A stretch of 64,000 nt of DNA from an uncultured Croceitalea sp. (GCA_947494805.1 CANLWK010000002.1:682001-746000), one strand, 5' to 3'. Positions 17,375 to 26,725 are shown, numbered from the stretch's first letter. The notes: generated from the sequence alone by a model not told the origin. Numbers and translations are program-made.

Positions 17375-19426
17375 TTATGGATCTACCTGTACTGTACCTA
17401 TGTTCAAAAGGTTGTGCAAGTGAAACTGTAGCATATGCCCTGTATACCCGTTGGTCATTACCACAAAGCCATTATTACTTTTCTCATAAATAATCGAGGT
17501 ACACTTGAAATCACCATTGCTGCCACTGTGGCCATAGCTAAGACCAAAGAAAGGAGAGTTTTGTAAGCTCCATCCCAATCCATAATAGTGCTTGCTCACA
17601 TTTTTTTGTTCGTTGTGTTCATCGCGCCGTACAGTAGGGTGCACCATTACGTCATAGGTTTTTCTAGAAAGCCCTTCTTTGCGATGTATAGCCAACAAAA
17701 AGTTGGCGTAGGCCTCGGCATTTGTATGTACAGAAGATGCCATTTCAGGATCCTGGGGAATGTCTTTAATTCTAGCTTGCTTGAAGTAGTGCCCATTTGC
17801 CGTTCTTTGAGCCAGTCCTTCCTTGGTGTCTTTAAAGTAGGTGTTTTGTAGCCCAAGAGGTTTTATAACTTCTTCGTTCATTATTTCAGTAATGGATTTA
17901 TTGGTCATGCCTTCTACCGCTCTTCGCAAGAAGGTAAAAGCAGTTCCTGAATATCCAATTCCGGTGCCTGGTTTAAACTTGAAAAACAGTTTGCCATCAG
18001 GTGTGTCCTCTGCCCAATTGGGTAGTCCCGTTTTATGGTAAAGCACCATTCGAGGCGTAATCAGTTTTGCCCAAGGGTTATTAGCAATATCTTTAGGAGG
18101 TGTGGCATCTTTATAGAGTGGTCTGTCCAAGTCAACAATCCCTTTTTCTACAAGCCGCATAACGGCAAAAGCGAACATGGGCTTGGTCATCGAAGCACCT
18201 TCCATCAGGGTATTGATTTCTAGCGGTTCTTTGGTATATGTATTGGCGTAACCGAACGCTTTTGAATAGGAAACTTCTCCATTGGTGATAACCGCAATTT
18301 GAACACCGGGAATACCGTAGTATTGCATATAATAGGCTATAAATTCGTCAATCTTGACCTTATCGCCTTCTGACAGGCCATCATTTAAAATACCTGTTTT
18401 GGGTAATAGGTCCTTGAATGGCGCAGCTTTTATGGTCGCTGAATGCTCCAACATATCCTTATCTAAGTCAACGGTGTTTGTAGTAGGGTCAAACTTATAT
18501 TTCAAGTAATTTTCTGGCATGTTTATCAAATCATTAACCATTGTCAACTCGTAAGAACCGTGTGGTAAGCGTACTTTAAATGCTCCTAAGGAATCTACAG
18601 CACTTGTTGCCCACAAGGTGGGTTCAGTCTTACTCTTAACCACAATCGTTTGGGGAAATGTAGCAATTGTGTCTGCATTGTTATTCCATTTTAAACTACC
18701 AGTGAGGGTCGTTAGCTTCGGTTTTGAGGCTGCAACCACAACGGTTCCCAATCTTCCTGCAGTATAGTCTCCATACTGGCTGCCAATCCATGTATAAAAT
18801 TTAGCAAATACATCGGTATTATTGGCATCTACTATAGTATGGTTCATTCCTATGGCCATACCAACTTCAAGAGGTTTTGTAAGTTCATATTTTAGCTCTA
18901 TTGTGGTTCGATGAATACCTTTTTTCGAACCTTTTTCAAGTTTATCCCAATCAAAAAGACTCAATAATTTGGGGTCCCAACTAATCTTGGGATCTCTGGC
19001 CTGAGTAATTTTTTCATTAAATGAGTAGCGGGCAACACCTGAACCAAAAGGCATATGCTGCTCATCAATGTAAAAGCTGTAACTGTCTTGTTTGTTCCAC
19101 TCAAGTTCTTCATCGATTATGGGAGTGCTATCATTAGGATATGAAATCGCCACTAATAGGTGGTTCTCATTTTCATCATACCCCACTTTAAAATAAGCGC
19201 TCTTTTCAGGGGACAACGAATCTTGTTTTTTACGCGTATCAGTAATGGCATACTTTTCAAAGGTATCGGGCCAATCACTTAAGTCTCCATCAATTTCAAT
19301 GTTTTTTAATGGCAGGGCGTATGCAATTGAAGACTGGATCATTTGACTGTTCTTGGAATCATGCTTCGTACATGAAATCAATAGAAATACCTTAAGGATA
19401 AAAAATGTTTTGAACAAAGGCCTCAT
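17375..19426 (-). CDS. Serine hydrolase (beta-lactamase family) with N-terminal CBM9-like domain
   Basis: A 683-residue lipoprotein (signal ending LISC at about residue 19). Residues 40-235 look like a CBM9/DOMON-type sugar-binding domain: IEIDGDLSDW at the start, then KVGYDENENHLLVAISY and the IELKYELTK strand. Residues about 355-680 are a class C beta-lactamase/penicillin-binding-type hydrolase: nucleophile motif SMTK with Ser412 and Lys415, a GYSGTAF motif with Tyr492 in place of YxN, and HSGSNG near the end. The family cleaves D-amino peptides, esters or beta-lactams; the substrate is unknown. The fusion of the two domains is uncommon. It converges with the decayed esterase. Confidence 0.88.
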   Translation of the reverse strand: MRPLFKTFFILKVFLLISCTKHDSKNSQMIQSSIAYALPLKNIEIDGDLSDWPDTFEKYAITDTRKKQDSLSPEKSAYFKVGYDENENHLLVAISYPNDSTPIIDEELEWNKQDSYSFYIDEQHMPFGSGVARYSFNEKITQARDPKISWDPKLLSLFDWDKLEKGSKKGIHRTTIELKYELTKPLEVGMAIGMNHTIVDANNTDVFAKFYTWIGSQYGDYTAGRLGTVVVAASKPKLTTLTGSLKWNNNADTIATFPQTIVVKSKTEPTLWATSAVDSLGAFKVRLPHGSYELTMVNDLINMPENYLKYKFDPTTNTVDLDKDMLEHSATIKAAPFKDLLPKTGILNDGLSEGDKVKIDEFIAYYMQYYGIPGVQIAVITNGEVSYSKAFGYANTYTKEPLEINTLMEGASMTKPMFAFAVMRLVEKGIVDLDRPLYKDATPPKDIANNPWAKLITPRMVLYHKTGLPNWAEDTPDGKLFFKFKPGTGIGYSGTAFTFLRRAVEGMTNKSITEIMNEEVIKPLGLQNTYFKDTKEGLAQRTANGHYFKQARIKDIPQDPEMASSVHTNAEAYANFLLAIHRKEGLSRKTYDVMVHPTVRRDEHNEQKNVSKHYYGLGWSLQNSPFFGLSYGHSGSNGDFKCTSIIYEKSNNGFVVMTNGYTGHMLQFHLHNLLNIGTVQVDP

Positions 19427-19832
19427 TTTAATTGAATTTGGGGTTCATTTTAGATTGTATACTATTGAACTCTTTCATAATTACTTTCGGCATTTGATTG
19501 CCAGTGGTTTTGAATTTAGTAGTGCGTAGCTTACGCCCATCTATTTTACATGGTTTCAATATTCATACTTATGCCAGTAGTATCGGTATATTGTTGATGA
19601 CTCTTGATCCCGTGACCCTCTGAACCAAAACGTTGTTTGAGGGGTAGTTTCAAAAATATCCATGAATGGCTGTTCAACGCTTGTCCAAAAGTCAATATTT
19701 TGTTGTAATCCTATGAAAAGTTGATAACAATGAAGCGAAGGGAGCTTTCATTGAACACTGGTGGCAATACCTTAAAATGCAAAATTTAGATTGTTTCGAC
19801 GCAAAGGAAATGTAATTACAAAGTAATAGTTG
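19427..19832. other. 406-bp intergenic region with coding-like traces
   Basis: Between two minus-strand genes. Minus-strand readings around 19540-19690 are protein-like in more than one frame (for example SHQQYTDTTGI and FWTSVEQPFMDIF), each broken by stop codons within about 60 codons. I could not assign a family. It may be another decayed gene or chance. No RNA or repeat was recognised. Confidence 0.3.
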
Positions 19833-20225
19833 TCATGCCTTTATCGTTTGTCGTAATTTTTCAATCGAATTCAAAATCGCTTGTGGGTTTTTGCTAAAGA
19901 TCGAAGCACCCAAGGTTACTGTTGAGGATGCGATATCAATAGCCTTATGTACATTTTGTAAAGCAGTATAACTACCCATTATCTGTTCGGCCAGTTCGGC
20001 AACTTGGGTCAGTGCACTTTGGGTATTCTCCATAACCAATATGGCAGAACGGGTATACATGGCGTCGGAATAGTCCAAAACCCTTTTATGCGATTCACGC
20101 AATCGCCTATTTTGAGCTTTGGTCAACGTATCAAAGTTCTGGTAGCGATAATCGCCTATGGCTTGGGCCACTGCCAAAAAATGACCCGCAAGCTCATTTA
20201 CCTGGTGTGCTGTCAATCGTGCCAT
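19833..20225 (-). CDS. Helical protein of unknown function, partner of the 20228 lipoprotein
   Basis: A 130-residue protein without a signal peptide, predicted almost wholly helical from its heptad-like spacing of Leu, Val, Ala and Ile. The C-terminal third contains a small, uncharged stretch (ASSTVTLGASIFSK) that could be a weak membrane-interacting helix. No family recognised. It begins 2 bp after the stop codon of the upstream lipoprotein gene, so the two are almost certainly co-transcribed and probably act together. Natural Met-start at 20225; nothing suggests a longer form. Confidence 0.7.
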   Translation of the reverse strand: MARLTAHQVNELAGHFLAVAQAIGDYRYQNFDTLTKAQNRRLRESHKRVLDYSDAMYTRSAILVMENTQSALTQVAELAEQIMGSYTALQNVHKAIDIASSTVTLGASIFSKNPQAILNSIEKLRQTIKA

Positions 20226-20227
20226 GC

Positions 20228-21076
20228 TTATTCGTTTACTTTTTTCAATTCTGTTATCATTGTACCCAACTCGCTGGCATATTGGTACAATACCTGTTTC
20301 GCTGCTGCTTCATTCAGGTGGTCAATTTGATTGAACAGTTGTTGATGCCCTTCAGTGATTGTATCCAACGTTTTTCCATAGACCAACAGCTTTACCTGTT
20401 TTTGGTCAATGTCATGTAATTCGTTATGGTAGGCTTTGACGACCCGTGCCTTTTCGTAGTTCGATAGCGTACTGTCATTCACCAAATCAAAATGATATGA
20501 CCGTGCCCTTTGCCTCCTCACGTTCAGCTTGCCCTGTAAATTTGAAGAAATATTCAGCTTTAAAAATGCCAGTAACTGTAAAACAGGGGTATTCGCCTCT
20601 TTAACATACCCTTTAAGCTTGTTTTTTCGATAGGTGTCCGTAAATACCCTGAGCAAAACGCCCGAAATCTTGGAATATGAAGTTACTTCTTTTTGCCCGA
20701 CGGTAATGGAACCAAAATCCCCTTCAATCAAGGCCTGCTGCAAGTCGTCGGTCTTATAATTGGTCAAGGTTTTGTCCGACAACTTTGTAAGTCCATCAAA
20801 ATAACCTTGCACCACATTATAAATCTTTAAGGTCACACTGTCGGCCATTTGATCCGAAGTACAGTCACAGTCCTCATCCAATATGTTTAGATTACGGATG
20901 CTGGCTGCTCTGCAATTGGCCTTACAATGGGACTCAAAACTATACCCTAACTCATTAAAGCCTTGTACTCCCGTCAAAGACGCAGATGAAAAATCATGAA
21001 CATGCTTTAAGCTTACACAAGCTGAGAGCAAACTGGCCATGAGTATAATGAGTGTAGGTTTTTGAAGAGTTTTCAT
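20228..21076 (-). CDS. Lipoprotein of unknown function with N-terminal Cys cluster
   Basis: A 282-residue lipoprotein (lipobox LSAC at about residues 17-20). Just inside the mature protein is a cysteine-rich segment with C-x3-C then C-x-C (SHCKANC and DEDCDCTS), which may form disulfides in the periplasm. The rest is helical with charged heptads and a C-terminal coiled-coil-like region (about 225-280). No known domain recognised. It is first in a two-gene unit with the 130-residue helical protein. The 243-bp region upstream holds no recognised gene. Confidence 0.75.
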   Translation of the reverse strand: MKTLQKPTLIILMASLLSACVSLKHVHDFSSASLTGVQGFNELGYSFESHCKANCRAASIRNLNILDEDCDCTSDQMADSVTLKIYNVVQGYFDGLTKLSDKTLTNYKTDDLQQALIEGDFGSITVGQKEVTSYSKISGVLLRVFTDTYRKNKLKGYVKEANTPVLQLLAFLKLNISSNLQGKLNVRRQRARSYHFDLVNDSTLSNYEKARVVKAYHNELHDIDQKQVKLLVYGKTLDTITEGHQQLFNQIDHLNEAAAKQVLYQYASELGTMITELKKVNE

Positions 21077-21380
21077 GGGTTATGCTTTTAATGGGCCATA
21101 TTAAATTACTACAAAAAATTCAAACCGACCACCATGACAACTTCTAACCTCTATTAAAGCTGAACTTTGTCTTATTGTTCAAATGATTAGTATTATTTCG
21201 GTATTTGGTATGTTCAAAATCCATTAGTAGTCTTAACGAATTCTTTTATTTTTAGATTTCAAAAAGATGCTTTTGTAAAATTTTCACAATATTGACAAAA
21301 TAAATTAGGGTATTTAACTGTTGTCTTGTTATATACTAGGTACAAAAAGAGCTTTTGCACCAACATATAACCACAAGAAA

Positions 21381-22910
21381 ATGAACACTATCACCCCAAA
21401 TAAATTGTTAAAAACTCTTATGGCACTCTGGCCTGTGGGTATTAAAAAGTTTTATCATTACTTTACTTCCATCGCCTCTTTTGTTTTATTGGGTCTTTCT
21501 CTTGTTTTAAGCGGCTGTAACGGAGATCCTGAAGTTTCTGATCAGCCTGAAGATGCAGAAGACCCCGATACTGAAATCGGAGATGTTTCACAAACTGCCC
21601 TCATCTATCGCAACAATTGTGGTGGTTGTCACGGACAAAACCTTATCTCTTTTGTGGAGCGGGAGTGGACATATGGCAATTCACCCGAAGCTATCTTGAC
21701 TTCTATTCAGGTTGGATATCCCAATAATGGCATGCCCGCTTACGGCAATACGTTCAGTGAACAAGAACTACAAGGTTTAACGGATTATATTCTTTCGGAA
21801 ATAGAAGGAAAAACAAAAGCAATGGTGGAAGCAGAGAATCCTGACTTATCGGGATCCACTGCATCTGATGACCTTACGTTTCGGTTGGAAACCCTCACCG
21901 ATGAAATTCCCGGTGTTCCATGGGGCATTGCACAATTACCCGATGGAGCGTTTTTGATCACAGAACGTGGGGGGCGCTTGTTTCTGATCAGCACCAACAG
22001 AGAATTGGTTGAAGTTATGGGGTTGCCTGAAATCGTTGCCGAAGGACAAGGTGGATTGCTCGATGTTGTATTGCACCCCAATTTTGAAAACAATTCATAC
22101 ATCTACCTCTCCTATACCGCCCGTAACCCTAACAATGCTTCAGAAAGAACTACTGCAGTCGCAAGGGCCACATTCTCTGGTAATTCCTTGGATCAGGTTG
22201 AAAATATCTTTACTGCCCTACCCTACCTTAGTTCAAGCATCCATTATGGATCCAGGTTGACGTTTGATACCGACGGCTATTTGTACGTTTCGGTCGGCGA
22301 TCGTGGAAACAGGGATGCTTATCCACAAAGTTTGGACAATCACCTTGGAAAGATTCATCGAATACGCGATGATGGCCAAATACCCAATGACAATCCGTTT
22401 TTCAATGTTCAGGGCGCAGTTAGTTCCATATATACCTATGGTACCCGAAATCCGCAAGGGTTGACCCGACATCCGGTGACCGGAGCAATATGGGAAGGTG
22501 AACATGGACCAAGAGGTGGCGATGAAATCAATAGGTTGGCCGCAGGAAACAATTATGGGTGGCCGGTAATCTCTTACGGCATCAATTATGATGGTACCAC
22601 CTTTACGGACCTAACTGAAATGGCCGGTATGGAACAGCCCATTCACTATTGGACCCCATCCATTGCTCCATGCGGAATGACTTTTCTCTCTGGTGATTTT
22701 TATGGGGCATGGGAAAATGATCTCTTTGTAAGCTCATTAAAGTTTGAGCATTTACACCGATTGAAAATGGATGGTAACACGGTCACTGGCCAGGAAGAGC
22801 TGCTTGAGGGCATAGGCCGCGTACGTGATGCAAGCATGGGCAACGATGGTTATCTCTACATTGTTGTAGAAGGACCTGGTAGACTCATACGTTTGGTTCC
22901 AGAACAGTAA
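21381..22910 (+). CDS. Cytochrome c fused to PQQ-dependent aldose sugar dehydrogenase
   Basis: A 509-residue lipoprotein (lipobox LSGC near residue 46). Residues 70-150 are a mono-haem cytochrome c domain: CGGCH haem-binding site at about 80-84 and the distal Met region near GMPAYG. Residues about 165-505 are a six-bladed glucose/sorbosone dehydrogenase propeller (PF07995 type): GIAQLPDGAFLITERGG, LDVVLHPNF, SVGDRGN, YGTRNPQGL and the EHGPRGGDEINR motif. Sugar oxidation would pass electrons from PQQ directly to the attached haem and on to the respiratory chain. The ATG at 21381 is chosen over an upstream TTG at 21321. Soluble, unfused versions are more common. Confidence 0.92.
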   Translation: MNTITPNKLLKTLMALWPVGIKKFYHYFTSIASFVLLGLSLVLSGCNGDPEVSDQPEDAEDPDTEIGDVSQTALIYRNNCGGCHGQNLISFVEREWTYGNSPEAILTSIQVGYPNNGMPAYGNTFSEQELQGLTDYILSEIEGKTKAMVEAENPDLSGSTASDDLTFRLETLTDEIPGVPWGIAQLPDGAFLITERGGRLFLISTNRELVEVMGLPEIVAEGQGGLLDVVLHPNFENNSYIYLSYTARNPNNASERTTAVARATFSGNSLDQVENIFTALPYLSSSIHYGSRLTFDTDGYLYVSVGDRGNRDAYPQSLDNHLGKIHRIRDDGQIPNDNPFFNVQGAVSSIYTYGTRNPQGLTRHPVTGAIWEGEHGPRGGDEINRLAAGNNYGWPVISYGINYDGTTFTDLTEMAGMEQPIHYWTPSIAPCGMTFLSGDFYGAWENDLFVSSLKFEHLHRLKMDGNTVTGQEELLEGIGRVRDASMGNDGYLYIVVEGPGRLIRLVPEQ

Positions 22911-22974
22911 TTCATTATTTTGTTAGGCCTAAAAACCATTTGTTCATTTAAACCTATTGTTCCAAGATATCCAT

Positions 22975-23937
22975 TTATTCGTTAATATAGGTAACGGCGT
23001 TTTGAATAATATCTTCATCCGCTGATGGCATATCAGGTTCAATGGATACGCCGTAAATATTTTCGTTACGATCCGCCATAGAGGCAGTGGTCAGAAATAA
23101 AGTGGAACCATCACTTAAATTAAATCCTGAATTTGCTGTTGAAAGGCCGCAGGTAGCACTACCAAAGCTCTTGGTGTTGCTTCTACCAATAAACGATATT
23201 GCTATAGCTTCACCAGAACTGGCCACTGCAGTGTTCAAAAGCACAGCTACTTTGGGGTTTGGGTTTATCAACTCATAGGGCTCGGCAACGGTGACTAAGG
23301 GGCTCTCGCCTATTATTGCCGATCCTTGGGCATATGACCACCCTGTTCTTGAGTCATCGGGTTCTACGAAAAAACCAGCAGTTCCTTCCCCCAAAATAGG
23401 CCCCAATCCCGATAGCATGGGCCACATGTTTCCACCGGTATTGTTCCTTAAATCCACAATCCAACCTTTGATTTCTTGGCTATCCTGTGTGCGTATCTCT
23501 TCTTGAATGTTTTCTGCAAATGCAATAGTGGTAGGAATATCGGGCCCAGAAAAAGCACCGACCTTTACATATCCTATATTATCTGGCACCATCACCTCGG
23601 CTATGTTGGAGGAAGGACAATTCAAAAGATTGCCCAAAATATACGTTCCATCTTCTTTACTGATGAAGCTATGATTATCTCCAAGTAATCGCAGCGCCAA
23701 TTGTAATGCATTATCCCTTGAGACCAGTAAAACTCTAGCTTGTACCTGATCTCTGAAGTCTTCCCAATCAATGGTACCACGATTTATGGAGTTGGCTTCC
23801 ATGATATCGATCACAGCGGTAATAAAGGTATCTGCCTCGCGCTCATTTTGTGGGTCTTCAGTTTGTGGGTCATTGTCTGAACTGCATGATAGCGATAGAG
23901 ACAACACCAGAATAAAGAGGAAATTGAATTTTTTCAT
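22975..23937 (-). CDS. S41 family peptidase, lipoprotein
   Basis: A 320-residue lipoprotein (signal ending LSLSC at about residue 18). The catalytic fold of S41 (tail-specific/tricorn type) proteases is visible: GDNHSFIS with the conserved His, KGWIVDLRNNTGGNM, and VASSGEAIA with the nucleophile Ser and Glu, as in the tricorn-type Ser/His/Ser/Glu arrangement. There is no PDZ domain, and the protein is short for the family. It converges with the sugar dehydrogenase gene, with 64 bp between. Likely a periplasmic or surface protease; substrate unknown. Confidence 0.9.
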   Translation of the reverse strand: MKKFNFLFILVLSLSLSCSSDNDPQTEDPQNEREADTFITAVIDIMEANSINRGTIDWEDFRDQVQARVLLVSRDNALQLALRLLGDNHSFISKEDGTYILGNLLNCPSSNIAEVMVPDNIGYVKVGAFSGPDIPTTIAFAENIQEEIRTQDSQEIKGWIVDLRNNTGGNMWPMLSGLGPILGEGTAGFFVEPDDSRTGWSYAQGSAIIGESPLVTVAEPYELINPNPKVAVLLNTAVASSGEAIAISFIGRSNTKSFGSATCGLSTANSGFNLSDGSTLFLTTASMADRNENIYGVSIEPDMPSADEDIIQNAVTYINE

Positions 23938-24225
23938 AGTACGTTTTCGAACATTACAGGCGACAAAGCGATGTGGACATCATTTTGTATAAATGTCATC
24001 TATATAGCGGACATGCCAAGTGTTTTAAGCACCCCTTGCAGATTGCTTTCTATAAATATAAAGAGAAAATACTATCATTGAGGCCCCTGAGCTTAACGGA
24101 AGCGTAAATAATAGTTGTTTTGTAAGTTCGATTATATAATTGGCGCCATTCTAAGACTATACTATCTTGTGAAAATGCGCATGCCAAACCTTCATAGGGA
24201 ATCTTTGATAAAAAATGACAACTGC

Positions 24226-25068
24226 TCAAGGAGCTTTTAAGTAATCAAAAGTATTGACAACTTCATACTTCAGACTTCGGCCTAAGAACTGGTTTAAAAA
24301 GGCGGTATGACTTCCTCCTGATAAAATAAACACCCTATCCTCCTTCGTTAGTGGAAGCCGATTGAGGTTAGAGTAAATCCTAAGGTTGCGCTGGTAATAC
24401 TTAGCGGCTTCATCGGCCCCTTCAAAACCATTCTCGCTGCCAACATAGGTCAGTATATCGGCATTGGCAGTAATAAGAAAATCTAAAAATTTTGGATGGT
24501 TCATTCTTGAGAGTTTCTCATTTAAAGACAATCCGTCTTCAAATATGTTCAACTCTGGAATCGATGCAAATGGATTGGACTGAAACTTACCAAAAGTGAC
24601 CGAATCAATTTGATTTTTAAGAGCATCGTTGATAGTATAGTCGTATGTTAATTTATGGTCGATCCCATAAAGCTTGGCAACATTGTTGATTCTTCCCACT
24701 TCAAAAGCTACTAGTCCAACTTCCCCATAATAGGTAGATGCTTTGTTAGGGTTCTTTAGATATGCCCCATATTCGGCGTTCAATTCGACATCTTCATTTG
24801 CTGGGACTTCAACACAAATAACAGTTGGTTTGAAAGCCGAAATGATTTGTGCAATTTTTTTGGCGTCTTCTTGGTTTTTTTTGTTTTCCTCGTCAAATTG
24901 AATGTTCTGCGCATCTGAAGAGGTGCCCATATGAAAAGTCGCAAAATTCAGCACTTGTATTTTGTCGGACTCTATTGTTTGCTTTTGAGTAGGTTCTTGT
25001 GCTTCTGGTCGTGCTTTCTGATTACAGCCCAACAACAATAAAATCGCAATGGAAAATAAGTATTTCAT
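24226..25068 (-). CDS. DUF5694 family lipoprotein
   Basis: A 280-residue lipoprotein; the ATG at 25068 gives the short signal MKYLFSIAILLLLGC, so a longer upstream reading is not used. The mature protein matches DUF5694: VLNFATFHMGTSSDAQN near the N-terminus, IAQIISAFKPTVICVEVP, and FILSGGSHTAFLNQFL close to the C-terminus. The pattern (conserved H, E and GxxH) recalls the TraB/GumN/EreA-like hydrolase fold, so a metal-dependent hydrolase is possible but not shown. It stands alone. A 13-bp tandem repeat lies directly upstream. Confidence 0.8.
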   Translation of the reverse strand: MKYLFSIAILLLLGCNQKARPEAQEPTQKQTIESDKIQVLNFATFHMGTSSDAQNIQFDEENKKNQEDAKKIAQIISAFKPTVICVEVPANEDVELNAEYGAYLKNPNKASTYYGEVGLVAFEVGRINNVAKLYGIDHKLTYDYTINDALKNQIDSVTFGKFQSNPFASIPELNIFEDGLSLNEKLSRMNHPKFLDFLITANADILTYVGSENGFEGADEAAKYYQRNLRIYSNLNRLPLTKEDRVFILSGGSHTAFLNQFLGRSLKYEVVNTFDYLKAP

Positions 25069-25078
25069 AGGTATTTCT

Positions 25079-25109
25079 GTTTGGTCAATCGGTTTGGTCA
25101 ATCGGTTTG
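25079..25109. repeat. 13-bp tandem repeat, 2.4 copies
   Basis: Two perfect copies of GTTTGGTCAATCG plus five bases of a third, 11 bp upstream of the DUF5694 start. Copy-number change by slippage would alter leader length. It may simply be a local duplication. Confidence 0.7.
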
Positions 25110-25258
25110 ATAAGAACAACAGGCTTTACATATAGGGAGCCCTACCAATGATATGACGAAATAACTAATGGAATGGTTGCCTAAAATCAATTGTTTAGTT
25201 CAAAAAGTTTTTAGGTTGCTTGATATCGTAATAAGTCAAAAAATCTGGTCAGCTAGGC

Positions 25259-25855
25259 TCAAAGCTTCCCGCCTCCAATTCTGAATCCTACAGAAACACC
25301 ATAATAGGCATTCTCAACCGCGCCTACGATTTGACCGTCTGGTATTATGATATCAGCTTTTGGTACATAATTGTATTCGAACCCAAATCGTATCTTGCCA
25401 TGTTCAAGTCCACCTCTTAAAAGTACACCAATTTGATTGTTGATGCTACCATCCAATATGCTTGGGCCAGGTTGGCTTACATCTATCGTTGAAAGCACAT
25501 AATACCCAAGTCCCAAACCTAAGTACGGACGGGTGTAATTGAAGTTCAAATAATAATCAAAGGTCGGAATGAATGAAAGGATTGCGTTGTCATTTTGACC
25601 ATCTATCGTGAATTGTGTGCTTTGGTCCCCTTCAAATTTTTGTGAATTCACAGCAATTCCAAACCGCAATCCGATGACAAATTTTTCTAAGATGTTAATA
25701 TTGGGTTCCACATTGAGCAGTAGACCCAAATTGTCAGAATCTGTCCATAAAAGCGCTCCAGGCTCGACACGAACCGTCATAATGTTCTTTACCTGAGAAT
25801 GTGCATGCATTGAACCTAAAACTAGAAATATCAGTACAAATTGTTTTCGCCACAT
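25259..25855 (-). CDS. Outer membrane beta-barrel protein (OmpW/porin-like)
   Basis: A 198-residue protein with a signal peptide ending near AHSQ (ATG at 25855). The mature part alternates polar and hydrophobic residues in about eight strands with aromatic girdles (YYLNFNYTRPYLGLGLGYYV and the last strand NAYYGVSVGFRIGG), as expected for a small eight-stranded outer-membrane barrel. The family (outer-membrane protein beta-barrel domain) has no single function: some act in adhesion or stress, others are structural. No neighbour suggests a substrate. Confidence 0.82.
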   Translation of the reverse strand: MWRKQFVLIFLVLGSMHAHSQVKNIMTVRVEPGALLWTDSDNLGLLLNVEPNINILEKFVIGLRFGIAVNSQKFEGDQSTQFTIDGQNDNAILSFIPTFDYYLNFNYTRPYLGLGLGYYVLSTIDVSQPGPSILDGSINNQIGVLLRGGLEHGKIRFGFEYNYVPKADIIIPDGQIVGAVENAYYGVSVGFRIGGGKL

Positions 25856-25909
25856 TGCTTTTTCCCTACAACACAAGTATAGTTAATTTTCATGGACGTT
25901 TATCTAAAA

Positions 25910-26437
25910 TCAAAGTGCTGTAACAAATTGCTTTGACATGGCCTTAAAGTCAAAGGTATCTTCACCAATACTAAACTTATGGGAGCCAACAACCTCAAAA
26001 CCATTTTTTTCGTAGAAAGCAATAGCACGTTGATTGTCTTGGTATACGGACAACCAAATTTGCTCCGCCCCTATTTTTCTGGCCTCGTTCATCAAGACAT
26101 CCTGCAATTGCCTTCCGATTTTCATAGATAAAAAGTCTTTGAGCACATAAATCTTCTGTAATTGACTGATTTTCTGTGTGTTTACGAACTCAGACGGAGA
26201 TTTCAACTTGAGTTTGGCATAGCCCACGGGAAGCCTATCCACAAAAGCAATCCAATACTTATTATTGGGCTTATCAATGCTTTTTTCAATTTTCGTGACC
26301 GAAAAGGTCGTGTTTAAGTAATTTCTAAGGCCTTCTATATCATTGAACAGATCACCGAACGTTTCTGTGAATGTTGTACGCCCCAATAATGCGATAGCCG
26401 TCGCATCTTCTTTTTTAGCTAATCGTATGTGTTTCAT
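25910..26437 (-). CDS. GNAT family N-acetyltransferase
   Basis: A 175-residue acetyltransferase. The acetyl-CoA binding loop (motif A) reads LQKIYVLKDFLSMKIGRQL with the R/Q-x-x-G-x-G/A region at about 110-120. AEQIWLSVYQDNQRAIAFYEKNGFEVVG is the usual motif B end of the fold. The substrate is unknown (amine, amino acid or protein N-terminus). It overlaps the 3' end of the upstream YgjV-like gene by 23 bp, so the two are probably in one transcript, divergent from the hxlR-type gene. Confidence 0.92.
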   Translation of the reverse strand: MKHIRLAKKEDATAIALLGRTTFTETFGDLFNDIEGLRNYLNTTFSVTKIEKSIDKPNNKYWIAFVDRLPVGYAKLKLKSPSEFVNTQKISQLQKIYVLKDFLSMKIGRQLQDVLMNEARKIGAEQIWLSVYQDNQRAIAFYEKNGFEVVGSHKFSIGEDTFDFKAMSKQFVTAL

Positions 26438-26660
26438 AAGTATTGCTTTTTAGTTTGTATAAACGATAGGCATGTAGCAACACGGCCACCGTACAGCCTG
26501 CAATAATGGGTGTTGCACTTATCATAATACCGTAAAAGACATAGATAAGGTTGGCGACCAAAGAAACCAATCTCAATTTGCGTTCATTCTTTGCACTCAT
26601 TGAATACAGGTTCAACAATAAGGCAATATATCCTACAAGTTCTGCAAAGCTTACTACCAT
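26415..26660 (-). CDS. Small YgjV/SemiSWEET-like membrane protein
   Basis: An 81-residue protein with three hydrophobic helices (about residues 5-24, 30-49 and 51-70). The pattern ELVGYIALLLNLYSMS, KLRLVSLVANLIYVFYG and the following ATPIIAGCTVAVLLHAYRLY resembles YgjV and SemiSWEET-type triple-helix bundles. SemiSWEETs transport sugars; YgjV itself is uncharacterised. ATG 26660 is chosen over a TTG at 26696. It shares a 98-bp divergent promoter region with an HxlR gene, which contains a palindrome, so control by HxlR is likely. Confidence 0.7.
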   Translation of the reverse strand: MVVSFAELVGYIALLLNLYSMSAKNERKLRLVSLVANLIYVFYGIMISATPIIAGCTVAVLLHAYRLYKLKSNTYETHTIS

Positions 26661-26725
26661 GTCATTTACACTTATACTATACTTTTTACAGTACAAAAAT
26701 ATTTTGAATATATTTATCCTGCAAT

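Noticed and set aside
25079-25104. TTGACCA in the 13-bp tandem repeat, similar to the LytTR-type box
   Set aside because: Spacing is 13 bp, not 21 bp, and no LytTR gene is near; treated as a chance match.
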